Part shown: positions 34,135-43,038 of the stretch, piece after piece | Numbering within the stretch: the stretch's first letter is position 1 | Layout of the letters: the number at the start of each line of letters is the position of its first letter | NCBI RefSeq assembly: GCF_000429825.1 | Contig: NZ_AUCP01000006.1 | Coordinates: 1-64,000 of the forward strand | Source of the DNA: Cohnella thermotolerans DSM 17683 | Lineage (GTDB): Bacteria > Bacillota > Bacilli > Paenibacillales > Paenibacillaceae | DNA: 64,000 bases | Direction: 5' to 3' | The notes under the pieces: generated by a model | The model's input: the letters and a program-made list of their open reading frames with translations, nothing else | Database searches by the model: none | Told to the model about the DNA's origin: nothing | Made by a program: the position numbers and the translations under genes

Positions 34135-37100
34135 TCAAACGCCGTCGCCGAGCGCTCCCGCCGTTGCCTGCGAAGAGCCGCCGCGACCCGCGCTTGCCGA
34201 AGATGAGCCGGCGGCGTCCGCGCCTTGCCCGCCGCGGCCCATGAACGGCCACCAATTGACCGGGCCGAACAAGCGGACCATGACGGGAATGAACAACGGC
34301 AGAATGACGACCGCGTACAAGAACAGGCCGCACAGGACGATGACGGCAATCTGCATCAGCGACAGCACGCCGGACGGCAGCATCGCCGCGAACGTTCCGC
34401 CCAGAATGATCGCCGCGGACAGAATGACCGTTCCCATGCTGCGCATCGCCTTCAGGATCGCCTCCTGCGGCGACAGCAGATGGCGGTATTCCTTGAAGCG
34501 GTCCATCAGGAAGATGCTGTAGTCGACTCCCAGCGCCATCAGCATGACGAAGCCGAAGAACGGGATAACCCAACTCGTGCCCGAATAGCCGAGCATCCGG
34601 ACGAAGATCAGCTCCGTGGCCGCCATGGACGTGTAATACGTTGCGAGAAGCGACACGAGCAGGTAGAGCGGAATGACGACCGAACGGAACAGGACGAACA
34701 AGATGAGCGCGATTCCGACAATCATCAGAATGACCGTTTGCCTGTAGTCGTTCGACGAAATTTCATGCAGGTCGTTGTTCACGCTGGTGACCCCGCCGAT
34801 CGCCACTTGCGCTTGATCGTAGCCGGCGCTCTTGAGCGTGCGCAGCGCCGCTTCGTTCAGGTCGTCCGTTTTCTTCATCGTCTCCACGTCGTAAGGATTG
34901 CCGGAGAAGACAACTTCGAATTTGGCGATTTTGCGGTCCGCCGACAGGTAAGTGTCCAGCGACGCTTGGAAATCGGCGTTCTTCAGCGCGTCGTTCGGAA
35001 TGAACCAGCCGCTCATTTGTTTGTCGGAGGCGTCCGACAGCTCGCCCAGATAGCTCTGAGCGGATTTCAATCCTCCGCTCACTTGCGACAGGCCGTCGAC
35101 GCTGTCTTGAAGCCCGCTCGTCAATTGGCCGAGCTGGCCGCTTAACGCCGCGACGCCCGATGCCAGCTTCTCCTGGCCCGCGGCAATCTCCTTCGCGCCC
35201 GCCGACAGGCTCGGCACTTGCGCCACAACTTGCCCTTGCCCGCTGGCGGCTTGCTCGATACCGCTGCGCAGCTCGCCGATGCCGGCCGCCAGCGACTTCA
35301 GCCCCTTCGCCAACTCGGCTTGCCCGCCGGCAGCTTGCTTCAAGCCGGCATTGGCCTGGCTAAGCCCTTGCGCATAGCCTTGCAGCTGCCCGTTCAACTC
35401 CCGCAGCCGGGCGCTCGTCTCCGAGGCACTGCCTTGCAGGCTTCCGACCGCCGCCTGCGCTTGCAGAAACGCCTCGTCCTTCTGCAGCTCCGGATACTTC
35501 TGCGCCAATCCGTCAAGACCGGTGCCGAGATCGCCCAGCCCTTGCGCCAGAGCCTCCTGCTTCGAGGCGATGTCGGCGTAACCGGCGGCCAGAGAGTTCA
35601 TTCCGGCGCCCAGCTTCTCGTACTGCCCTTGCAGCTGCTCGCTCGCAAGAGCCAGCTGCTCCGCGCTCTTCTGCGCTTGCGCCAGACTGTCGCCCAGCTG
35701 AGCGGCGCCGGCCGATCCGTCCCGAAGCCCCGCCTCGATCCGGCGCAGCGCGTCGCCCAGCCGTCCGATGCCCGCCTCCAGATCCCGGGTCCCGCTCGCC
35801 AGCTTCTCGGCCCCGTCGGCCGCGCTTTGCAGCTGCGGCGATTGGCCGGCTAGGCTGTCGCCCGCTTTCTGGAGCCCGGCCGCCACCCGATCGATCCCGG
35901 CGGTTCCCTGGCCGATGCCGCTGTCCAGCTGGCCGACCTGATTGGACACCTGCAAGTCGGCGAGCGGTTCGCCGGTCGGCCGCGTGGCGCTGCGGACGGT
36001 CTTCACGCCCTCCGTCTGCGCCAATTCCCGCGTCAGCCGCTCGATCATCGCAAGCCCGTCAGTCGTGTCGAGCGCCTTGTCGGACTTGACCACGACGGTC
36101 GTCGGCAGCGAATCCCCGGGCCCGAAGCTGTCCGAAATGTAGTTGAAGGCCTTGACGGAATCGTACTTCTCGCCGATCTCTTCGAGCGAGTTGAACGAGA
36201 CCGAGCCCTTATAAACGCTGAGCAGAGGAACGATGACGACGGCGAGCAGCAGCAGGGCGATCAGCGGGCGGTGGTAAGAGAAGCCGCCGACCGCCCCCCA
36301 TACGCGGTTCGGCTTATGCTCGAGCGACCCGCGGGACGGCCAGAAAATCGCGTTCCCCATCGTCGCCAGGAAGAACGGCACGATCGTGAACAGCGCCGCG
36401 AGCAGCACGGCGACGCCCACCGCCACCGCGACCGCCGACCGGAAGAGGCTGAACGTGGAGAACCCGATCGTCGCGAAGCCGACGAGCACCGCGATGCCCG
36501 AGAACAGCACCGTCCGGCCTGAAGTGCGGTACGTCGTGAGAATCGCCTGCAGCCGGTCGCTTCCGTGCGCCAGTTCTTCCTTGAACCGGCTGATCAGCAA
36601 GATGCAATAGTCCGTTCCGATGCCGAACATGATCGCCACCAGAAAAATTTGTGTAAAAGTTGACAACGGAAAATCGAGGTATTTGACCAGATAAGCGACG
36701 ATCGACTGCGACGCCAGGTAGCTGATTCCGATCGTCAGCAGCGGCACGAACGGCGCGAAGGCCGAGCGGAACACGACGAACAGAATGGCCAGAATGAAGA
36801 CGACGGTAATCCATTCCGTCTTCTTGAGGCCTTCCTCGGAACTTTGGACGACATCCTCCTGGATGAGCCAATTGCCCGTATAGTAGTGTTCGACCTTCAC
36901 GTCCTTCACGGCGTCGTAAAGCGCGTCTCTCGCCTCGGCGGCCGTGCGGCCTTCGAGGGACACTTCCACCAGCGCGAGCACGGTGCGGCCGTCGGCCGAC
37001 ACTTCCTGCTTGGCCAGCTCCGGCGTGTCGAAGGAATTGATGACCGAGCGAATGCCAAGCTTGTCTCGGTTGCTCTTCAGCTCTTCGATGCCGTGGCGGA

Positions 37101-37359
37101 TGTCCTCCATCTCGGCGTCGCTCAGCTTCCGTTCGCCATGGAACACGAGCACCGTCGATTCCGTATCCGAGCCGGAATTCGCCCCGCTCATTTCCGCCAG
37201 CAGGCGGTTCGCTTCCATCGAAGGATAGTTGTCCGGAACGGTGATTTGTCCCTTGTCCCGAACCAACTGCTGCATATCCGGCGCGCCGAGCGCGAGCCCG
37301 ACAACCGCCGCGAGCCACAGCGCAACCACCAGCCATCTGAACCGGATGATGTACTTCAT
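34135..37359 (-). CDS. MMPL-family transporter (YdgH-like)
   Basis: A 1074-residue RND-type membrane transporter with two MMPL domains. Each begins with one helix (residues 1-25 and about 365-385), a long outer loop, then five helices. The first has the proton-relay-type core GIGTDYCILLISRFKEEL, the second LMALGVDYSIFLMDRFKEYR. The second outer loop (about residues 470-780) is a coiled region of repeated LAxGxxxL heptads, typical of YdgH/YhgE-like envelope proteins. The likely role is export of a lipid, surfactant or toxic compound. A MarR gene lies 27 bp upstream on the same strand, so the pair is an operon controlled by a repressor. Confidence 0.93.
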   Translation of the reverse strand: MKYIIRFRWLVVALWLAAVVGLALGAPDMQQLVRDKGQITVPDNYPSMEANRLLAEMSGANSGSDTESTVLVFHGERKLSDAEMEDIRHGIEELKSNRDKLGIRSVINSFDTPELAKQEVSADGRTVLALVEVSLEGRTAAEARDALYDAVKDVKVEHYYTGNWLIQEDVVQSSEEGLKKTEWITVVFILAILFVVFRSAFAPFVPLLTIGISYLASQSIVAYLVKYLDFPLSTFTQIFLVAIMFGIGTDYCILLISRFKEELAHGSDRLQAILTTYRTSGRTVLFSGIAVLVGFATIGFSTFSLFRSAVAVAVGVAVLLAALFTIVPFFLATMGNAIFWPSRGSLEHKPNRVWGAVGGFSYHRPLIALLLLAVVIVPLLSVYKGSVSFNSLEEIGEKYDSVKAFNYISDSFGPGDSLPTTVVVKSDKALDTTDGLAMIERLTRELAQTEGVKTVRSATRPTGEPLADLQVSNQVGQLDSGIGQGTAGIDRVAAGLQKAGDSLAGQSPQLQSAADGAEKLASGTRDLEAGIGRLGDALRRIEAGLRDGSAGAAQLGDSLAQAQKSAEQLALASEQLQGQYEKLGAGMNSLAAGYADIASKQEALAQGLGDLGTGLDGLAQKYPELQKDEAFLQAQAAVGSLQGSASETSARLRELNGQLQGYAQGLSQANAGLKQAAGGQAELAKGLKSLAAGIGELRSGIEQAASGQGQVVAQVPSLSAGAKEIAAGQEKLASGVAALSGQLGQLTSGLQDSVDGLSQVSGGLKSAQSYLGELSDASDKQMSGWFIPNDALKNADFQASLDTYLSADRKIAKFEVVFSGNPYDVETMKKTDDLNEAALRTLKSAGYDQAQVAIGGVTSVNNDLHEISSNDYRQTVILMIVGIALILFVLFRSVVIPLYLLVSLLATYYTSMAATELIFVRMLGYSGTSWVIPFFGFVMLMALGVDYSIFLMDRFKEYRHLLSPQEAILKAMRSMGTVILSAAIILGGTFAAMLPSGVLSLMQIAVIVLCGLFLYAVVILPLFIPVMVRLFGPVNWWPFMGRGGQGADAAGSSSASAGRGGSSQATAGALGDGV

Positions 37360-37386
37360 CGATCGCTTTCTCCTCTCCTCTATGCT

Positions 37387-37827
37387 CTATGTCTCAAGCA
37401 AGACGTTCGCCAGCTTCTCGTAGGTTTCCAGGAACCGCTGGGCTTCCTCGTCGGTGAACCGATTCAGATAATTTCCCATGAGCCCCTCGATCTTCAAGTC
37501 GATCTCCGCGGCAAGCTTCTCCCCTTCCTCCGTAAGCGACAAATAAATGACGCGACGATCCTTCTCGTCGGGGATTCGCCGAATCCAGCGCTTGTCGAAC
37601 AGCCGGGCGATAATGGCGGTGATGGAGCTTTTGCCGACGCAGAAAATATCGGCGAGCTCCGACGACGTACATTGCCCCTGGGATCGAATGGAGCTGAGAA
37701 TGTAATACTGATCGACCGTCAATTCTTCCGGCATCAGCTCGCGAACGATCGCATTAAATCGGCGGTTGACCGTAAACATCGCTGCCGAATACCGCTCAAT
37801 CGCTTGCTTCAACGTTTGTTCGTCCAT
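37387..37827 (-). CDS. MarR-family repressor of the MMPL exporter
   Basis: A 146-residue regulator. The HTH reads TSSELADIFCVGKSSITAIIARLFDKRWI and the wing IPDEKDRRVIYLSLTEEG. The gene is first in the operon with the exporter, and a perfect palindrome lies 31 bp upstream, so autorepression released by an exported compound is likely by analogy with MarR/YdgG systems. C-terminal helices provide the dimer interface. Confidence 0.92.
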   Translation of the reverse strand: MDEQTLKQAIERYSAAMFTVNRRFNAIVRELMPEELTVDQYYILSSIRSQGQCTSSELADIFCVGKSSITAIIARLFDKRWIRRIPDEKDRRVIYLSLTEEGEKLAAEIDLKIEGLMGNYLNRFTDEEAQRFLETYEKLANVLLET

Positions 37828-37857
37828 AAAATATTTTCATCCTCAAATAATTTGATT

Positions 37858-37872
37858 GTTGAACTATTCAAC
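37858..37872. promoter_or_regulatory. Palindromic operator upstream of marR
   Basis: GTTGAA-CTA-TTCAAC is a perfect 6-3-6 palindrome; MarR operators often look like this. On the plus strand TTGAAC and TATAGC with 16-bp spacing overlap it, so it may also control the divergent small gene at 37984. Confidence 0.7.
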
Positions 37873-37983
37873 GAATGAACTATAGCAAAAAATGGGCGGC
37901 GCGTCAACGCTTATTTCCGCCCGCTCGGTCTCATAATAGGGTCGAGCTCGCATTGCCAATTTCGTGCAAGGAGGAACATGATC

Positions 37984-38151
37984 GTGAGCCAAGACGACTA
38001 TGAATTCGCCCCGCTTCGGCAGGACGACGTGGAAGAAATCCGCGCTTTGGAGGACAGACTGAGCTCCCGCAGCGGATATCCGGTTACGCTGATCGCCTAC
38101 GGGCCGTCCGGCGAAGCGGCGGAACACGCAAAGAGTGCAGAAGATCGTTAA
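37984..38151 (+). CDS. Small conserved-looking protein, 55 residues
   Basis: The frame reads from GTG 37984 (or ATG 37978) to TAA at 38149. The GTG is preferred because AAGGAGG lies nine bases before it but only three before the ATG. The peptide is acidic, with SQDDYEFAPLRQDDVEEIRA and a LITLIAYG-like strand (YPVTLIAYGPSG). I believe similar short proteins occur in Paenibacillus, but the function is unknown. It diverges from the MarR operon. Confidence 0.7.
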   Translation: MSQDDYEFAPLRQDDVEEIRALEDRLSSRSGYPVTLIAYGPSGEAAEHAKSAEDR

Positions 38152-38220
38152 GCGAACCGCCGCGAAAATGCAACAAAGAGGTGCGCGAGCACCCCTTTGG
38201 CAAACTTGAAGCCGAACTTC

Positions 38221-39333
38221 TCAGCCGTTGTCCGAAGCCGCGAAACCGGCCGCTAGCCCCTCGAGCGTCCCTTCCCCCAGCTCGCCCAGACGCCAGATCG
38301 CGATCGAGGACAAGCCCGCCTCCCTCGCCGTTTGCGCCCATCGGGCCAAGGTGGCCCCATCCGCGTACCAGACGGTTCGTTTCTTCTTGTCCGCGTCTGT
38401 AAATTCGAAATGAAGGCTCCCGCTGTCCTTGTCCCGGCTAGGGGGATTCGGGCTTTTCTCCGCCAGCAGGGCGGCTTGCCGCTCCGTAATGCCCGCGGCT
38501 TTGCCCGAGCCGGAACCGGAATCGCCCGGCCATACGAAGCCTCCGGTCGCCAAGGCGAGCCCGGGGCTTCCGGGCAGTGCAGCCATCCGCGCGGCAAGCT
38601 TGCGGATGAACGCGTCGTCCGCCTTCGGCCCCGGCCCGCTGTGGCCGCCGTACAAGTTGTAGGCCATGACCACGTACACCGGGCCTTCCGGCAGCTGCAA
38701 CCGGTCGAACGGCGCTCCCGGCTCCAGAACGACGCGCAGCGTCTTGCCCGTCCGCTGCAGCCTCGGATACAGCTCGGCGATCAGCTTGCAGAAGTTGTCC
38801 CAGTCGCCGCCGCTGACCTTCTCATAGTCCAGCTCCACGCCGCCGAAGCCGTAGCGGTTCGCCGCTTCTTCAATTTCCGCGATGTGGCGGCTGCGGCTCT
38901 CCTCGTCGGCGACGAGCCTCGAGAGGAGCGCCGTATCCTTCCGGCTCTCCGTGCCGTCGGCGCGGAGAATATCGTTGACAAGCGTCAAATCGAGGCGCGT
39001 TCGCCCGCTCTCCCCCGCCGCTTCCCGAATTTGCGGGAACCCTTCGAGGAATTCGTCCGTGAAGCGAAGTCGATCGGATTCGTCGAAATAGGCCGCGAAT
39101 ATCTGCAAGCTGTCCAGCCTTCCCGCCGTCTTCTTCAGGTCTTCAACGCCGGCGCTCCATTGCCAATCGGCGATCCATGCCGACAGCTCCGCCGCCTTCT
39201 CCCCCTGGGGCGTCTTCGGGGCGCCGGAGGGCGCCTGCCGGCTCCAAATCCATGCGATCGCCGCCGCAACGGCTGCCCCTGCAATCAAGAGGAGAACGAC
39301 AACGAACGGCCGCGCCTGTCGGCTGCTGTTCAT
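38221..39333 (-). CDS. Membrane-anchored GH18-like glycosidase
   Basis: A 370-residue protein with an N-terminal anchor helix (VVVLLLIAGAAVAAAIAWIW) and an extracytoplasmic (beta/alpha)8 domain resembling glycoside hydrolase 18. The DxxDxDxE motif is altered to FGGVELDYEKV (residues 163-173): the first two acids are changed, but D169 and the catalytic-type E171 remain. Strand YVVMAYNLYGG resembles the substrate-binding strand of the family. It ends the exopolysaccharide operon. It may trim or bind the polymer; loss of some acids leaves activity open. Confidence 0.8.
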   Translation of the reverse strand: MNSSRQARPFVVVLLLIAGAAVAAAIAWIWSRQAPSGAPKTPQGEKAAELSAWIADWQWSAGVEDLKKTAGRLDSLQIFAAYFDESDRLRFTDEFLEGFPQIREAAGESGRTRLDLTLVNDILRADGTESRKDTALLSRLVADEESRSRHIAEIEEAANRYGFGGVELDYEKVSGGDWDNFCKLIAELYPRLQRTGKTLRVVLEPGAPFDRLQLPEGPVYVVMAYNLYGGHSGPGPKADDAFIRKLAARMAALPGSPGLALATGGFVWPGDSGSGSGKAAGITERQAALLAEKSPNPPSRDKDSGSLHFEFTDADKKKRTVWYADGATLARWAQTAREAGLSSIAIWRLGELGEGTLEGLAAGFAASDNG

Positions 39334-39360
39334 GATGCGGTGACCTCCCTGGCCATCGGA

Positions 39361-41127
39361 TTAGAAGGTGTCGATCATCCAATCGACGCTTGCATTCCAA
39401 GCGCGCTTCACTGCGGCGGCGACTTGCTCCAGGCCGGCAAGACGGTTGCTGTATAGGACGTCGCCCTTCTCGCCGTCCGCCTGAAGCGCCGTCACCTGGA
39501 CGTCGTCGAATACGCCGTCGTAAATGTCGTCGTTGTCGCCCTGCTTGTGGTAAGCCGATTCAAGGGCGATCGAGCCGGACGCAATCGAAGCGTCGATCGC
39601 TTGACCGGTCAGCAGCGGCCGGCCGTCCACCAGAACGTTCAGCTTCCCGCCTTGAACGGATACGGCAAGCTTCCTCGTCCTCTTGAGGTTGACCGGATAT
39701 TGCGTCTCTTCCGTTAAATCGACGGTCGACGTCTCTTCCCTCGTATAGTAAGTCGCTTTGTTCAAAGTAAGATCGCCGGCATTCCAGTCGATCGTCTCCA
39801 GCTCCCGGTCCAACAGCCTCTCCACCGCTTGACCCGGCTTTTTCTGCTCGACGATGACGTGGTTGTTGTCCAGCGTCACCCGAACATAAGCGTCCTGCTT
39901 GCGATCGTAGCGGACATAAATCGACTGCTTGCCCACAACGTTGCCCCCGAGCGTGGCGGATACTTCCACATCCCGGTCCTGCTCGCTGCCGTTCAGCACC
40001 AGCTGCCCCGTTCCGCCGGCTTCGGAAGTGAGCGCGATCCGATTGTCCTTGAATTCGGCGGCTCCGTGGACAAGCGTCCATTTTTGCGCCCGCTTCTTGT
40101 CGCCCTCCACGAACTTCATGTCTTCTCCGGTATCGGCTCCGATTCGCATGAGCAAATGATTCGTATACCAATAAGCGGCCGGCTGCACCCGCGTCAGGTC
40201 GTAAATGCTGTCCGACCGGGTGTTGAACGCATGGCCTTCCCGGTTGAAATGAATGTTGAACAGCTTCTCGATGTTCGCTTCGTTAATGTCGGCAACGAGG
40301 CGGTTCATGCCGGAGCCGAGCGTGTTGGCGTGCATGATCATATAGACGTTCGGCACGAAGCCCAGCCGCTTCGTATAAATCTCCTTCATTTGATCGTAAT
40401 CGTACGAGATGCGCGCTTCCATCTGCTTCCGGTTCTCCGCCGGCACCATATTGCTGTCGCGGATGAAATCCATCAGATAATGATTGTAGTAGGCGATCTT
40501 CATCTTGTTGCGCAGCTCGTTCTCGTTCTTGACGCCGAGAAAGTTGCCCTCGCTGTCGACCACATTGATATAGGCGAGGCGATAGCCGTTGGTGCCCATC
40601 TCCCAGTAGCCGGTCTTCATCATCTTCTTCATGTCTTTGGGCTGAAGGAACTTGCGTTCCCCGTCCCCCAGCTTGTTGGCGTAAGACAGGAACGTCGCCT
40701 TGTCGCCCAACTTCTCCATGATCGGCTGGGCAAACAGCGCGGAATCGTTGCGGCCGTCCTCGAAGGAGAGGAACATCGCCTTGTCCGGCAGCTTCTTCCC
40801 GTTGCGATAGTAATCGATAATATCCTGCTGAGAGATCGTCACGTAGCCTTGATCCTTCAGCGCCTTGAGCTGCTCCTCCAGTTGATCCTTGCCGATCAGC
40901 TTCGGCGTCCCCGTACGGCTCACCCCGAAATAGGAAACCGCGATAAAGCCTTTGTCGCTCGTCCACTTCGTCCGATCCGGTTCGGCGTACTTCTTCGTTC
41001 CCGCCAACGCGTCGTAGACCAGGTAGAACACAACAAGCAAAATCGCGAGCTGTACGGCCGATTTGACGTATTTGCGGCGGTTCTTCTTCCGGTAATCCAG
41101 AGCCAAATTTCGTTTCTGATTCCGCAT
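39361..41127 (-). CDS. Membrane-anchored NodB-like protein with a C-terminal lectin-type domain
   Basis: A 588-residue protein. A cationic start and helix (VQLAILLVVFYLVYDAL) anchor it. Residues about 60-330 have the deacetylase barrel (KAMFLSFEDGRNDSALFAQ), but the metal-binding histidines are gone (YWEMGTNGYRLAYI where HxxxH is expected). It is probably not a standard metal-dependent deacetylase. Residues about 370-585 form a beta-sandwich of concanavalin/LamG type (IYVRYDRKQDAYVRVTL, GVFDDVQVTAL), suitable for binding a glycan. AGGAG lies eight bases before ATG 41127. The layout recalls YdaL in the B. subtilis ydaJKLMN operon, but sequence identity was not tested. Confidence 0.8.
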   Translation of the reverse strand: MRNQKRNLALDYRKKNRRKYVKSAVQLAILLVVFYLVYDALAGTKKYAEPDRTKWTSDKGFIAVSYFGVSRTGTPKLIGKDQLEEQLKALKDQGYVTISQQDIIDYYRNGKKLPDKAMFLSFEDGRNDSALFAQPIMEKLGDKATFLSYANKLGDGERKFLQPKDMKKMMKTGYWEMGTNGYRLAYINVVDSEGNFLGVKNENELRNKMKIAYYNHYLMDFIRDSNMVPAENRKQMEARISYDYDQMKEIYTKRLGFVPNVYMIMHANTLGSGMNRLVADINEANIEKLFNIHFNREGHAFNTRSDSIYDLTRVQPAAYWYTNHLLMRIGADTGEDMKFVEGDKKRAQKWTLVHGAAEFKDNRIALTSEAGGTGQLVLNGSEQDRDVEVSATLGGNVVGKQSIYVRYDRKQDAYVRVTLDNNHVIVEQKKPGQAVERLLDRELETIDWNAGDLTLNKATYYTREETSTVDLTEETQYPVNLKRTRKLAVSVQGGKLNVLVDGRPLLTGQAIDASIASGSIALESAYHKQGDNDDIYDGVFDDVQVTALQADGEKGDVLYSNRLAGLEQVAAAVKRAWNASVDWMIDTF

Positions 41128-41142
41128 TTCTGCCACTCCTGT

Positions 41143-43023
41143 CTACGACGGCAATTCGAAATGATCTTTGCCCTTGCGCTTCCGCGCCGCCTTCTTGTTG
41201 CGCGCTTCGACGTCCTGCGGCGTCTCTCTCGTCCCCCAGGTCGACTTCCAGAACGTAACCCAGGCGACCGGCATCTGCCATAACAGCACGAATTCGTAGA
41301 AAACGCAGAAGACGAATCCGAAAATCCACAGCCTGCTTTTGCGGAAGAACAAATGAGCCAGACTCATGAGCAATGCCATCATCAGGAGCCCCATCAGGAA
41401 CGTGCCGGGAAAAACGCCGTACATGATCGGCACATAAAGCAAGTTGTACAGCACGATCACGGGAGCGGCAATCGGGACGATCAGGCCGATGAGGAAAAAC
41501 AGCATCATGAACGGTTCCTTGCGCCAGATAAACGTGCACGCCCGCAGCGACTCCCGCAGCCAGGACCGCTTCCAGCGCATTTGCTGCTTCAGGAAGACGC
41601 TCATTTTCGAAGGCACGATCGTCGAGCAAATGGCGGAGTCCTGATAGCCCGTGCGATGGGTTCTCAGAATGAAGTTCGTCATGCTCCGGTCGTCCCCGAA
41701 CGTGGCCGGCTGTCCGAGGAACTTCTGCTTCAGCCAGGCGTCGGCATGCTGCAAAATCAGCTCTTTCCGGTAGCAGGAGAGCGGACCGGACAGGCAGGTT
41801 ACGCTGTCGAACCACGATTCGGCGGCTTTCATGATGCGGAAGGCGACATAGTAGCGCACCGTCTGCAGCTTCGTAATCGAATTCGTATATTTGTTCTCGA
41901 CGTCGGTCCGGCCGGCCACCCCGCCCATCTTGGGGTCCTGGAAAGGTTGGACCAAATGCTTGATCGCCGTCGGATCGAGGAAGCTGTCGGAATCGACGAA
42001 CACGACCAGATCGTGCTTGGCCATCTCCACGCCCTTCACCAGCGCTGCGCGCTTGCCTCCGTTCACCGGAAGAACGTGCATTTTGACGCGCTCTCTGGTG
42101 GCGTAACGCTCCGCTTCCCGATGCACCATCTCGATCACTTCCCGGATGCGCTCCGCAGATCGGTCCGTCGAGCGGTCGTCCACGACGATCACTTCGAGCT
42201 TATCCACCGGATAGTCCTGATTGACGCAGCTCAGAATCGTGCGGTGAATCCACTCTTCCTCGTTGAAGCAAGGAATGATAATCGACACGCCCGGCGTATA
42301 ATCCGGATTGACCGGCACGTTCCGGTAAAGCGCTCCGAAGAAATAACGGGACAACAGGAACGCCGCGGCGATCAAGCTGTATAGGTAGAGAAAGTAGTTG
42401 TATTTGAAGTAAATGACGCTCTCCGCGCGCATCAGCATGACGAAGCCGGCCGCGAAGAACAGCATCGTGCTGGCCAGGTAGACGGAATAACCCCATCTTC
42501 TCCGCTTCAAATATTCGGTCAGCGGCTTCTCGAACTCGAACGCCAGCATGTGCCGCTCTTTGCCGTCGCGCTCCTGGGAGAAGACCCGCACCGCAGTCGC
42601 CGACGTGCGGACCGCCGACTCGAAGCCTTCCGGCATCGTCCCGGGAGGAATGCGGAAGCGGATGTCCACCCGGTCTCCAACCCGGAAGGCGCCGACATCG
42701 GGCTCGAACGCCGCGAGGATGCCGGTGGACGAGATGTCGACGGCGCGGCCTTTGATCCCGCTGCGCCGTTTGCCCCCCTTGGCCGCGACCGTTACGTCGA
42801 AATCCGCCATGTACCGCAGGCTGAGCATCCGGATTCGGCTCAAGTAATCGGCGTCCCCCGCCGAGACGTCATCCGCGCCCCGCTGTCCTCTCCGGTCGGG
42901 CTTCGTCCGGATGGCTTCCGGGTCGGGAACGTTGGATAAGGTCCGCCGGTCTTCCCGTGGGACCGCCATCACTTCCGCAATCCGTTCGGTATTCTTCTTC
43001 TTTAACACCGTCCATGTCTCCAA
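41143..43023 (-). CDS. PilZ-domain family 2 glycosyltransferase (polysaccharide synthase)
   Basis: A 626-residue processive synthase. Residues about 63-170 form a PilZ domain with VDISSTGIL (the DxSxxG half of the c-di-GMP site); the usual RxxxR before it is imperfect (RIRMLSLR), so binding is not certain. Two helices follow (about 180-225), then the GT-A core: VDDRSTD (281-287), DSD (344-346), GDDRS (443-447) and QQMRW (480-484). The latter is the QxxRW signature of cellulose, hyaluronan and alginate-type synthases. Four or more helices complete the channel. In cellulose synthase PilZ is C-terminal; here it is N-terminal. It probably polymerises the sugar made by the upstream dehydrogenase. 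Confidence 0.9.
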   Translation of the reverse strand: METWTVLKKKNTERIAEVMAVPREDRRTLSNVPDPEAIRTKPDRRGQRGADDVSAGDADYLSRIRMLSLRYMADFDVTVAAKGGKRRSGIKGRAVDISSTGILAAFEPDVGAFRVGDRVDIRFRIPPGTMPEGFESAVRTSATAVRVFSQERDGKERHMLAFEFEKPLTEYLKRRRWGYSVYLASTMLFFAAGFVMLMRAESVIYFKYNYFLYLYSLIAAAFLLSRYFFGALYRNVPVNPDYTPGVSIIIPCFNEEEWIHRTILSCVNQDYPVDKLEVIVVDDRSTDRSAERIREVIEMVHREAERYATRERVKMHVLPVNGGKRAALVKGVEMAKHDLVVFVDSDSFLDPTAIKHLVQPFQDPKMGGVAGRTDVENKYTNSITKLQTVRYYVAFRIMKAAESWFDSVTCLSGPLSCYRKELILQHADAWLKQKFLGQPATFGDDRSMTNFILRTHRTGYQDSAICSTIVPSKMSVFLKQQMRWKRSWLRESLRACTFIWRKEPFMMLFFLIGLIVPIAAPVIVLYNLLYVPIMYGVFPGTFLMGLLMMALLMSLAHLFFRKSRLWIFGFVFCVFYEFVLLWQMPVAWVTFWKSTWGTRETPQDVEARNKKAARKRKGKDHFELPS

Positions 43024-43038
43024 TCCGGGATTCGATCC

